Assembly: GCA_008508345.1 (NCBI GenBank)
Contig: QNGE01000972.1
Location: forward strand, 11,806-75,805
Origin: Paragonimus westermani
Taxonomy: Eukaryota > Platyhelminthes > Trematoda > Plagiorchiida > Troglotrematidae
Direction of reading: 5' to 3'
Length of the DNA stretch: 64,000 bases
How positions within the stretch are numbered: the first letter of the stretch is position 1; the number at the start of each line of letters is the position of its first letter. Below the pieces are notes generated by a model, which worked only from the letters and a program-made list of their open reading frames with translations, ran no database searches and was not told the DNA's origin. This document shows, one piece after another, positions 26,001-38,000 of this stretch. A program made the position numbers and the translations under genes.

Positions 26001-29000
26001 AGGAATTTTGATGAAGATATTTCGCAATAATATATTATCCATCCAGCTGCCATTTGGCTCGTAATGAATTCGTAACATATTTTCGAATTTGTTTAAATTG
26101 TACGTGAAACCGTGGATTCCATTGAATATCTGAATAAATGGTTAGCAAGATTGAACAAAATGTCAACATCCCACGACAGACAGACTGTCCGTTTCGATTA
26201 ATTTGACAAAGTGGACTTATTATTTCGTACATTGAAACTTACCACGTATATCACAGAAGACAAATTCGAAAAACCCGGACTCCAGATAAATTCGAATCAC
26301 CGAAATATTCCGTATGAAACACAGTTAAGTGAGCAATTGGGTTCGGATTTAAAACGTCCGGACATACAGAGTATCTTTCTCGTTCAGCTAGTAGGGTATT
26401 TACCGTATTCGTGTGTGGTGCTTCTGTTGCTTCCAGTCCACGTTTTCTTCTAAGCTATCACACCTGTCAAGCTATTTATGAGTAATATTTTACCGTATGA
26501 TATTAACAAAAACAGTTCCTTTGTCTGGTCAGGAAAGTGAAAAAAGCAAGCGTTTAGAGGAAAGTCTACGTCGTTTAGATGAAGAAATGAAGCGTACCGA
26601 TGAACTTCTCTATCAAATGATTCCAAAAGCTGTTGCGCAGAGGTTACGAAGTGGGGAACCGGCGATCGATACTTGTGAGGTAAGATTTTCACTTTTTTAA
26701 CATCAGGAACATAAGTTGATCAATATAGCCTGAGCCACAGGAACGAGTGAATAAGTAGATACATATAGATGAGGTATGAAATGTCAGTCTATCTTTGTTA
26801 CAAAACCTGAGAACTTGGGACATGATGAATTTGATAGATTTCAGCTGTGGCGTATGTTCTGTTGACTTTCTGGTTGAGCATATTCATCAGGCACGTTGCG
26901 GCCGTGCCACCTTGGAACGACACCCGAATAAACGCAGGTTTCTTTCTTACTTTCTGCACTTCAGGTTTAAGTGACGTTCTCATAGTGTTTCTGATTGTAA
27001 ATCGTCCCGGGTAGCCTTTATCACAGAGTGTTCTCTGTGAATTCGAGGTCACTGTCTACAGTATCCACTGAACAAGTTCTGTATGCTCTGTGAGTTGTTG
27101 GAAACATTTGTTTGCCTATATATCTCTATAGTATATAACAGTGTGTGTGCAGTTATCTGTGCGTATATGTATGTTTGGCATGTACTGTTTGTATTGATAG
27201 GACATAATGACCCAATGGAAAGAAACACATCTGAATAAGCTTCGTAGCTCAGCTGGTAGAGCGCTTGCCGCGTTGAGGCATGCTGTGTCTGTCGCTGGTT
27301 CGAATCCAGCCGAAGCCCTGACTTTTCACAGTTGGGTCTCATCTAAATTCACAAATCTGCNNNNNNNNNNNNNNNNNNNNNNNNNNNNNNNNNNNNNNNN
27401 NNNNNNNNNNNNNNNNNNNNNNNNNNNNNNNNNNNNNNNNNNNNNNNNNNNNNNNNNNNNNNNNNNNNNNNNNNNNNNNNNNNNNNNNNNNNNNNNNNNN
27501 NNNNNNNNNNNNNNNNNNNNNNNNNNNNNNNNNNNNNNNNNNNNNNNNNNNNNNNNNNNNNNNNNNNNNNNNNNNNNNNNNNNNNNNNNNNNNNNNNNNN
27601 NNNNNNNNNNNNNNNNNNNNNNNNNNNNNNNNNNNNNNNNNNNNNNNNNNNNNNNNNNNNNNNNNNNNNNNNNNNNNNNNNNNNNNNNNNNNNNNNNNNN
27701 NNNNNNNNNNNNNNNNNNNNNNNNNNNNNNNNNNNNNNNNNNNNNNNNNNNNNNNNNNNNNNNNNNNNNNNNNNNNNNNNNNNNNNNNNNNNNNNNNNNN
27801 NNNNNNNNNNNNNNNNNNNNNNNNNNNNNNNNNNNNNNNNNNNNNNNNNNNNNNNNNNNNNNNNNNNNNNNNNNNNNNNNNNNNNNNNNNNNNNNNNNNN
27901 NNNNNNNNNNNNNNNNNNNNNNNNNNNNNNNNNNNNNNNNNNNNNNNNNNNNNNNNNNNNNNNNNNNNNNNNNNNNNNNNNNNNNNNNNNNNNNNNNNNN
28001 NNNNNNNNNNNNNNNNNNNNNNNNNNNNNNNNNNNNNNNNNNNNNNNNNNNNNNNNNNNNNNNNNNNNNNNNNNNNNNNNNNNNNNNNNNNNNNNNNNNN
28101 NNNNNNNNNNNNNNNNNNNNNNNNNNNNNNNNNNNNNNNNNNNNNNNNNNNNNNNNNNNNNNNNCTTCTTTTCGAAATAGGCTGGCTGGAAAGTCTATCT
28201 GAATGCGAATGGTGCGATCGATTATGAGTGATGGTCAACTTGAAAAGAAGCACATCTGTTACACATCATGTTCTGTGGTTTGATAGGAACTTGGCTCAGC
28301 TTCAGTTAAAAGCTAAATGTCACCGTAAGCGAATATTACCTACGGACTGTCTCTTTCTAGATGGTGAATCAGTTCACCATCTCCACCTACATTGTGAAGT
28401 TGTACGTCACGCTACAGACGATTGCATTTCTGGTGTGATTCGATAAATTGGATTAGAAGACAAGCTATCGAATCTGCTTGGTTCACCTTAGGGTTGACTC
28501 GTCCAAAATGATGTTGGTTTTCTGTTACCTTCACCATGTATCACACACCCCCAAAAAAAACCGCCGTTTCTGTCCACAACATTGCTGGATTTTGGCAATT
28601 TATTGACTTATATTATCAAGCACCCCAAGCTTAAGAAAAACCGAGCCTAGTCATTGTCATACCTACCTTGTTTACCTTGTAATGTTCAAGATGTCAAAGT
28701 TTGTCTGCATCTCCTGTTTGGATCTTTCCGGTTACTGAGTAGTTGCTCTCTTTTCATTCAGTGTTATCGTCACTTATTTTGCAACTTTCCGGGTGTCGAA
28801 TCAATATGAAAATGATGATATTCTATAAAATTTGATGATAGCCAAACAGTCTCAAACATCCGGTTTATGCAACCGACACCTTTCAGGTAGTGGGATGAAC
28901 GTGTTCACCTATTTAATGAAAATAGAACTTTCGGGTTTACTAAAATCAGTTGTAACAAATCCAGTTCATCTGACCGCCATTTGGATCAAACATCTTTTGA

Positions 29001-32000
29001 CAGTTAACAATAGTTTGAGTTATTCTGCATATTTTCCATCTTCTTTTCTGTATTTAGACTTTTGAAGACATGACCCTGTTACTGAGCGACGTGGTTGGAT
29101 TCACCTCGATTTGTAGTGGACTAGATCCGTTGGGAGTGGTCAGTTTGTTAAACAGATTGTACGGCTGTTTTGATGGACTAACAGAGAAACATAAGGTTTA
29201 CAAGGTAAGTGACTGTCTAAACCATTTCGCTGCGCACAGTTATGCACTAACCTGGTTCAAATTTTGAAAAATACTTGAACTATGTGTAATATTCAACCAT
29301 GATGCGTAACACTATTAGTAAACATACTTTGCTCGTGTTCACCACAGGAACCAAGAAAGAGCACACAACATATCTCACGTACTGCCACCCGAAGAAGGTA
29401 TGGATACCGCGTATTATGAACAGAATCTTGTGTACTTCAACGATGAACATGTAGTCACTTTAGAGAAACAGCACACCAATAGGTAGTGTCGTGCATTTCA
29501 GATTATCCATCTGGACATAGATTATGCTATCGAATTTTGCTCATTTCCCTCGTCTGCTGGTCTAAGGATCACGTCAGCCAGTAACCAAGATGGAAGCATT
29601 GAAGATCGCTCATTAAACCGTATCGCATGGCAGATTACTGGACGGAGGAAAATGTCACTCAGTCAATTACTTAACCTATGCAAAAGTATAGGAGGGCACT
29701 TGAACAGAGCACATACAACAACAATACCATCAAATCCTATGAACAATGGCCACAAACCACACGCTTAGTTCGTCCTTTAGATGCTTGACGGGTCGATTTT
29801 CAATCTTTCGAATTGAAACGCCGTCTCAGCTGATAGTGGACCGTCTTCAACGCGTGGCTGAAAATAGAAGTTTATTAACTATTGTAAATAGTGAAGTCAA
29901 CTTTAGTACTTTCATGAATCTCTTTTAAGAACCTCTTATTATTGTGATAATTCAAAGGTTCATAAGTTGTTTTTGGAAGGAGGAAGATCTATACTGTGCT
30001 GTTCCGTGAAGAGTTTTGTTGGACGGTTTACACGTATAGAGAAAAAGTGAATAAAACTAAATAAAACACAAATTCACTGTTGTTGGCTGACATCCTGTCA
30101 GTAAAGAACAGTGAAACACAGAAACATCATCGGATCAAACATGTGCAATTAATGACTTGTGAGACTGAGCTAGTACAGTGGTTAATAAATTTGTATTGTC
30201 TGTTGTCTCTTGTATGTGTGCATCTTGCTACTTCCGCTTTGGTCACCTGCCTGACTGCCTCAGACATGAGTAGATTGATTTCGCCTCGCTGCTTACACCC
30301 CTACTATATAAAGTGTATGTTAATTTCGCAAAATTAACCGATGAGATGCGAACGAAATGTCACTGCGTAAGACATCTTACATGCTACTATTGACTTTTTT
30401 CAAATTTATCGGTGGGAACCAATGTTTTGAAATTCTTATGATAATCAGTCCCAGGTTTTCATGTGAGGTGTGGGAGTTCAAGCTGATATATGTGCTATTC
30501 TAGAATTGAATAGGAGTGTGCTTATCATCTAATAGCCTGTTTACTGGTCTAGGTTACATTATTGTTATGAATTATCTAACCGGAGGCGCGAGTGCTTCAA
30601 CTCCCGGTGGAATACTTTCACGCGACGAGGAGGTATTCCGTCGAGAGTCTAAGTACCCACACCTCTGGTTATATAACCCGCCACATAATGTTCTTCGGAG
30701 AGACTACGCTGTTTATACGGCTGCACTGAAATGACAACATACGTTCTTTAATCTACTGCTCCCTGCAGGTTTTAAAGAAGCCCGTAAACTGAAATCCCCA
30801 ACATTAATCTTTGAAACACCAGGTCTTGATTCAATCAAAAATCCTCTAGAAAATGAGAGACATAAGATGGAGTGATCAGCAAACTCACCCTTCACGTTCG
30901 ACACTGGAAAAACTATTTGTTGTTGTGAGTTTGGTCATTTGTCTAAGGGAGCGATGACCCTGAGTAACCGATAATATTGTCAAGTAAGGGGGGGTCTAAT
31001 TAGTGTCCTTTCCGTAGAGGCCAATGCTAATTCAGCTTGTTAAGCTTAGAGTAGAGTAAGCCTGTGATTACGTGAGTTTCCGAGACACAAAAATTACCTA
31101 ATTGCAAGGTGACTGTCACATCCATTACCTGTTTTTAGGTGGAAACTGTCGGAGACGCGTATCTGATCGCTTCTGGGTGTCCGGTAAGAACACATTTGCA
31201 CGCAGCTTTTATTGCGGAAGTGGCTCTGGACATGGTGCAGTCTGTTAAAATGGTCAAAGATGAATCCAAAGATCCACCGGAAAGTGTGAGGATCCGTGTT
31301 GGTAAGCCTTTGTTCAAGCAGAAATAACACAAAACTGTCAACCTAACGATAGGCACGCGCGGGGTGCATAGTTAAAAGGCAAATTAGGAAGAACTAAAGA
31401 AGTAATGAGTTGTAGGTCCAGGCAGCCGTTTGGATACACTTTCGCACCCTCAAATAAGTAGATTATTCATTGAGTAGATAAAGGTCAAAACGTAAATTTT
31501 AATTTATTTATGAGCGACTTATTGATTACAGACTAGCCAGTGAGACTTTTCGCATCAAAACTGAGCTTTCGTCATGATACTGATTTACCTTTAGCCGGTT
31601 TTGACGAGCGTAAGTTCTGAGAGCGTAACAGTATCGCAAAACAGCTCGCAGACTCGGCACGAATGAATGAAGTGTGGACGATCCACGGTTCGCCTTAACG
31701 GTGGTGAGATCTACCCAGCTGATCAATTGAGTGGCTGGGATCCAAGGACAGTGTCAGTTAGATCACACTAGTGGTAAAAGTCACAGTAATTACTGAACAG
31801 TTTGTTTAACACAAAGCCAAATACGGAAAAGGAAGTAGAGACTCAAACCACGGAACAAACTTGGAAGAAACTGGGTACTGCGTTTAACTTAGAGTAAGTT
31901 TGGTACGCAAGTGCAACTGGTTACCCTTCAATGTCTTTGAACGTAAACGTTTTGGAACCGAGAAACCCTGGCAGGAAGGCGCGTTGAGTGGACCGAGAAC

Positions 32001-35000
32001 TGCTTCAGTGTCAGCCGTTTCATTGGTTGCTAACTTTTTCAGCTGATCTCGGATTCCACAGGTTAGACTATACAAATCCAACGGCCAGGTATAACCCAGA
32101 AGATCGTGCCGAAGTTGACAATTTCTTTGAACACAGATGTGGAAATGTTTCACTTGTTACTTCCAGAGGTTAATTTTTGGACAGCATTAGTACCCACGTG
32201 TTAATTCCACTGTACACGAAGAATTGTGTGTTACGGATGGATGCCTACTAAACTGCTCAAACCCAAGTATAACAGGTATTGCATTTGTATAGTGAAAGAC
32301 AATGGGGTTCAAGCGTACATTTCTCAACTCCAGGAAAAAGCCATGCCTGTCCAGTTGAGATTCCGGAATTACGGTACACCTCTCTAGTCAATCTGATGTA
32401 TACTAGCTTGTGCATATAATTCACTTGTCTGAGGATCTTGTGGATCCACTTACTGACCATACCAGTTATAGAGTTGCAGTAGGCGAAAGGAGTAAAGCAG
32501 CACTGCGTGACTGCAGCCAAGTCAGTAGCCCACTTTGTGTCACTCCACCAGAATGTTCAATCAAATCTGGCGACATCTTATGAAGGAATGCTGCTTGTTC
32601 GTGGTTTCCGTCTACGTTTTCATCAACTTCATAACAAACAAGGTTAAATATGAATTATACCGTTATCATCATTACAATTTTAATAAAGCAAAAACCACCA
32701 GATACTGTGATAGATCCTAGCGACCTGAGCTGACAAGTCAGTCGCGTGGAAAAGATCGAAAATGCTGTTGGAAGGCGATGTTCTTTAGGTACGCTACCAT
32801 TGTATGGTGGCAAAAGTCTTTCAAGATTGCGTGTGATCAGCTGCTTGTTTGGTGTAATAACGGCTGCTGTGGGACAATGTGTTTTTCTGCAACCAAACCT
32901 GGACCTAGAAAGAATATAGTGCTATTAGTTAACTGCTAACATTGTACACTACCGGTTAAACTATGCACTCATCGTGATTACGGTCAAGCACAAGTTGGTG
33001 TGAGTTTTGTATCGCACTTATATATTTGCCCTAGGCAGACGGATATCGCGAAAGTTACAGGTAGAATTTTTGATTTAATAACGGAATTCTTTTGTCTCCG
33101 AACTAGCGTCTGCATTAATTACATATATAAGTAGACAGTGGTAGGCAGCTTATGACGACTTACTTGAACAGAACACAGCTGTATGTGGATTGTCTAAAAA
33201 GAGGGCTGTTCCCCTGCGTTCCCTCTACTACCATTGAGGTTCTTTGGGTTTGAGAACGAAACCCCAAAAGCACGATGAACAAAGCGGCTAGTAGACGGTT
33301 GATGACAAAATCTGATGGACTGGTTACCTTCAGAAGTGGAAACAGCTGTATCTGCTCGCATCCATCGGGAGTTCTTATAGTTCATTCAAGCCATGGGTAT
33401 TAGAAGCTTGGTCTCACCGAAAAGATCTGAGAAAGGAACGGTGATCCGGATGTGAGACACGCTCCAAATCAGTCAACACTTAAAAAGTTGCCTGCAGGAG
33501 GATTAAAACGTAGTGTACTTTGGACGCTAACTGTCAGTTTATCTTCCAATAGGCATTTGCAAAGTATTTCAACTGCTATTATTATTCTGTTTTTTTACTG
33601 TTTACTAAGCACCCGACTCTTTCTGTTAATAGAGCCTGGTGTCAACAGCCTATTCCAGAGACTCGACGCATAACTACAACAATCTGCGTATTCAAAAAGC
33701 ATCCATATAATGAATATTTTATGACCGAATTGTCAGGTGAATTTTTGTAGCGTCGTCCATATCAACCAACCCACTCATTTGCAAATCTTCTGTTTTTTAA
33801 ATAAAGTTTTGGAAAAACACTCCATTCAGACGGCAGTAGGGTGTTTATCTCCTACTGGCGTCTTTATGCTGTCATCTAGGACAAACTACAGAAGAAGAGG
33901 TGAAATTGGTAAATTTTGAAGAACACGTTGAAGAACACTAATAAGCGTGTAAAACCTAAATGTAGTTAACATACCTACCGGGCATAGCCTTATTCATAGT
34001 ATACGACAAGAGAATGGTGTTACAACCTGAATCAGCCATCTCACCAATAGGGTTTGGCAACGGTTTGAAATAAACTGAAAACATTGCCTTGATTAATTGA
34101 TGAGAGACAGGAGTATCCATCGCACGACTCAAAACAGAATAACCGTTCCTTCATTGAATTGAGGTCCACCGAGTCTGATTCATGGTTCCCGCAATTTTGT
34201 ATAGAGATATGATAAATAGAGTTAATCCAGGCACTGATTCTTTGAATGATTTAGTTCAATTCTGAATCACAATAAAATGTCCATTTTGCTCGAGCAAATA
34301 AATGAATTTCTAGCACTGGTCTACTAACATTAACTTAGGTAAATCTTTGGATTTTTAAAGACTTGAACCACATGGAAACATTATTCAATAAGTCAATGCG
34401 GTGTAGAGAAAGACGTTTGAACCTATTTTGTTCACAACTTCCAACAGATTAAGAAGGTAACCCAGCAGCGCCCAATAATAAGCAGCCGGCTGAAGTGAAT
34501 AAGGATAAACTAGATAAGTATATCAATTTGCTTCTGGAGCCGGCGAGAAAAACACGTGAAACACAGGTGCTTTTTTATTGGCGGTGGTGGTAAACATAAG
34601 TTCAGTCAGATTTCATTTCTAGGACCTGCAAAATTTAGTTGTGCCGAAATTGTGCTAGTAATCCGATTTTTTCTTTTTCACCAAATTGTCCACTACTTTC
34701 ACTCTCAACTTAATTTCAGGTGTTCACACAGGCGCAGTGGTAGCTGGAGTGGTTGGAGTGAAAATGCCACGTTATTGTCTATTCGGAAGTACAGTTGCTA
34801 TGACCGAATTGATGGAACAAACGAGTGCAGTAAGCAAGTATTGAGAATTGCATTCTGTCATTCAACACCAGTCCCATCTCATGCAAACGTTTCCCTCTTG
34901 CAGACTTACCAGTTTTTAACTGTTTTTACTCAAACTTTGGTGACAAGTATGCCCTTCTGCGCCCGGAAATAGTTCGTTCGGAAGTTTGTGACAAAAAAGT

Positions 35001-38000
35001 TAGGACATGAAGACTGGTAAATATTTCTCCGCATGCATTTCGTATTGACCCACTAGTATCAGATCTCAGTAACCTGAACAGGAAGTTTATATCGGACAAT
35101 TAGGGATGGGGTGGATGATGAAATTGTGATACAGGCCTAATCCGAATAATATGTTGATGTACGACTGATAACTAATACGTGTTTATAATGTGATGAGTGC
35201 GTTTTCCTCCAAAACCTCTAAGTTACTTCTAACTCTTTTCAGCCAGCAAATGTGTGTTTTATTCCAGCAGGTACACGTCTCAGTTATCTTGCAATTGCGG
35301 AAACACTTAGGTGGGTAGAACAGAACGGATATCTGGAACGCGAATCAGGGAGAGTAGACCAAAGTGATTGGGAGATTTATCAGCACCTTAAACGAAGAAT
35401 GATATTCGTGCACCGGAAATCACATTTCTTCGGTAGTAATACATTCACTGAAGGCAGGTTCATTAGTGTAGTAACATTCGGCGTCATTGTAAATACCAGT
35501 AGCACATAAAAGATTAAGTGATTTAAGACTCTTTATAAAGTACAGAGAGTTAGCGGAATGCAGTGAAAACAGAACACTTCGGAATCTCCTTGTGTAGCAT
35601 AGGGTAAATTGTGTGGGATTCTCTCATCCTGTACAATTAGTATTTCGATCCTTACATTGTTTTTCGAGTTGGCTAGAAAGTTGAAAACTGAAAATGCTTG
35701 AATCGAATTTTTACTTCAGTTAAAACCTTGTAATTACATGACTGGAATATAATGTTCCTCGGTTTTCTCCTTAGTTTTCACACAGTAAGGGTCGCAAGTC
35801 ATGTGTTTTTCCTGCTGTCAGCTGTGAGACGAATTTCTGTTCTATACCATCCTCTCTTACAGCCGTCACATTCGTGTACCATATATGAACCTAACAACCA
35901 ATAACTGTTTCGCCTATATAATGTATCGTGCAATTACAACTATGGAATGTCATTCACACGTTATTCTGTAAGGTATATCGGTGTCCGCGTTTACTTGTTT
36001 TCGATATATTTTTACGAAAGACTATTTCCTGATGTTCCCGAAAATTCCACATTCCAGCTTGCAAAATCATTAACCTGATGTTGGTGTGTACTACGGAAAA
36101 TATACATCCCTGTGCAGTTTTATAAACAGTGTTCACTGTTAACCGTTCTTTTGTTATGGACATGTTTTCAGGCAGAGAGAGTTCAGATAAGCGAAAAAAC
36201 TCGCGAGAAGCTGGAGGAATATAAAGTTTACAAAATGACACTCAAGGGAACTGCTCAGTGTAAGGTAAGTTTGTTTTCGATATATTGCTATGATAACTCT
36301 GAAGTTTCTGAAACCCTGATTATTTCAACGAAGTTAATTGGGAATTGTAAGGCAAAACTAGTTGGCCAACTGTCGAGGTGGACTTCAGAAATACGACAGA
36401 ATCCCTCGGGATATGCGAGCACATAAAACGGTCTCTGACTTCTAACAGTCTCCAAACAAGGATGGATTTAATTTCGTTATCGTATGGTTTATTCGCGTGT
36501 TTACTGTGTCCGATTTTTGTAGTAAGATGTCAGTGCAGTGTATAGAGATTGTACAAGTGTAGCAAGGCAGGAAGATCAAACAGCCTTTGGTCAGTTTTAT
36601 CCAGCTAAGTCAGGTTCAATTTGGTCACCTATCTGTACCCAGATTTGGTTTTAAGTAGGGTTTTCTGCACCTTAACACAAACAGTTTAGAAGTTTGTGAA
36701 GGTTGAAAAACAATTTTCCGTATGCATTTCGAATTGGTTCAGTGGTACAAAATTTCAATGACCTGAATATGATTTTAAATCGGACAGTTAAAAGTGAGTT
36801 AGGAAATCAGTCATTTTGGAAAGGTCACTTAATTTATGGGAGTGTGAGATCCGTGAACAATGTTGGGTTATATTTGTTATGGTGTCGCGAACTTCTGAAC
36901 ACGAGTGCATGATCAGTGGATCTCAACTTCGGAGTTATTAGTGTCAGTTTGTTATATATCGAGTCACGTTTTGCCACGCAATAATTAACGTGCGTGTGTG
37001 CTTTCTGGCAGTTAATGTGCAGAAGTCCCTCGTTTGTCGCACTTTGAACCTGCAGTCCTGTAGAGACTGATGAGTAACAGGCTCGGATAATATACATATA
37101 TCTAAAACAAGTGAAGACCTCACAGAGTGCAAACGTGTTACAATATGGGAAGAAAACAGTAACGTGTTTGGTACCGAAGGAAGAAAAAGTAGGGGAATGA
37201 AGAAGAGGATGGTACAACGATGCACACGAAAACTCGCAACACAACAGCGATTAACTTGTATTCTTCGCCACTTTAGAAATCGTCCTCAATCATAGATGTT
37301 AATTTTTTTGGGAACTCGGCCAGGAAACCGGGAGCGGCGTACTAATAGAAGCTTCAGAATGAGTGCCTTCATATCCTGAACCCAAGTCATGTGCTGATCA
37401 CCAGGATGCTGCAGTCAGTATAATCCACTATTCACAAACAAGGTTTGACGTGACAGGCGGTGAATTGGCATTCGTAAGATGTAGCCAAGCCAACAGCCCC
37501 TGTGAGACTACATCAAAATGATCAAGTTTCGACAGAGTTTATCCTTTCCGAATAAAGGTCGGCGAACTTCGTCATTGCTAACAGGATATCCTCACTACAG
37601 GCAGCTAATGCTTCGGTGACAGTGATGGTAGAAGACGGATACTCCATGAACCTCCTTCACCCTTATGGTTTTGTAGCCGTAAAATAGGACTGCTTTTACA
37701 GTGACAATAAATACTTGGCTTTTTACAGGACTGAGATTTTTTCGACGCCACAGATCTCGCTATGCGAGTTGCGGTCTCATCAGTTGATTCACCAGCACCG
37801 ATGCAGCTTCAGAAGTGAATGAACCCGTCGAGTGCTTACAACGGTTCACCACCGCGGGAGCGAGGTCCTGTCAATTTTGCAAAAATACCTTGCATTTGGT
37901 GAGACAAGAGCGCAGATGGCATGATTGTTTATTCGGAAAATCAACACAAGGAATGTACGCTTCATCACAACAAACAAAAATTCATTTGCGTATAACACTC

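Larger units (their letters stand above)
26680..29057 (+). other. Cyclase intron 6, with assembly gap
   Basis: It contains a SINE copy at 27238-27360 that runs up to the gap of 804 N (27361-28164), and a dispersed repeat copy at 28165-28245 on the other side. Nothing is known about the gap content. An exon there is unlikely, because exons 6 and 7 join in phase with no missing family residues. Confidence 0.7.

Noticed and set aside
27238..27317. Functional tRNA gene
   Set aside because: The D and T arms fit, but the anticodon arm is abnormal, the 1-72 pair is mismatched, and a second 80-base copy with a shared tail shows it is a SINE head.
27207..28253. Open frames of 331 and 304 codons across the N run
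   Set aside because: They are open only because N cannot be read as stops; the real residues at each end are repeat sequence.
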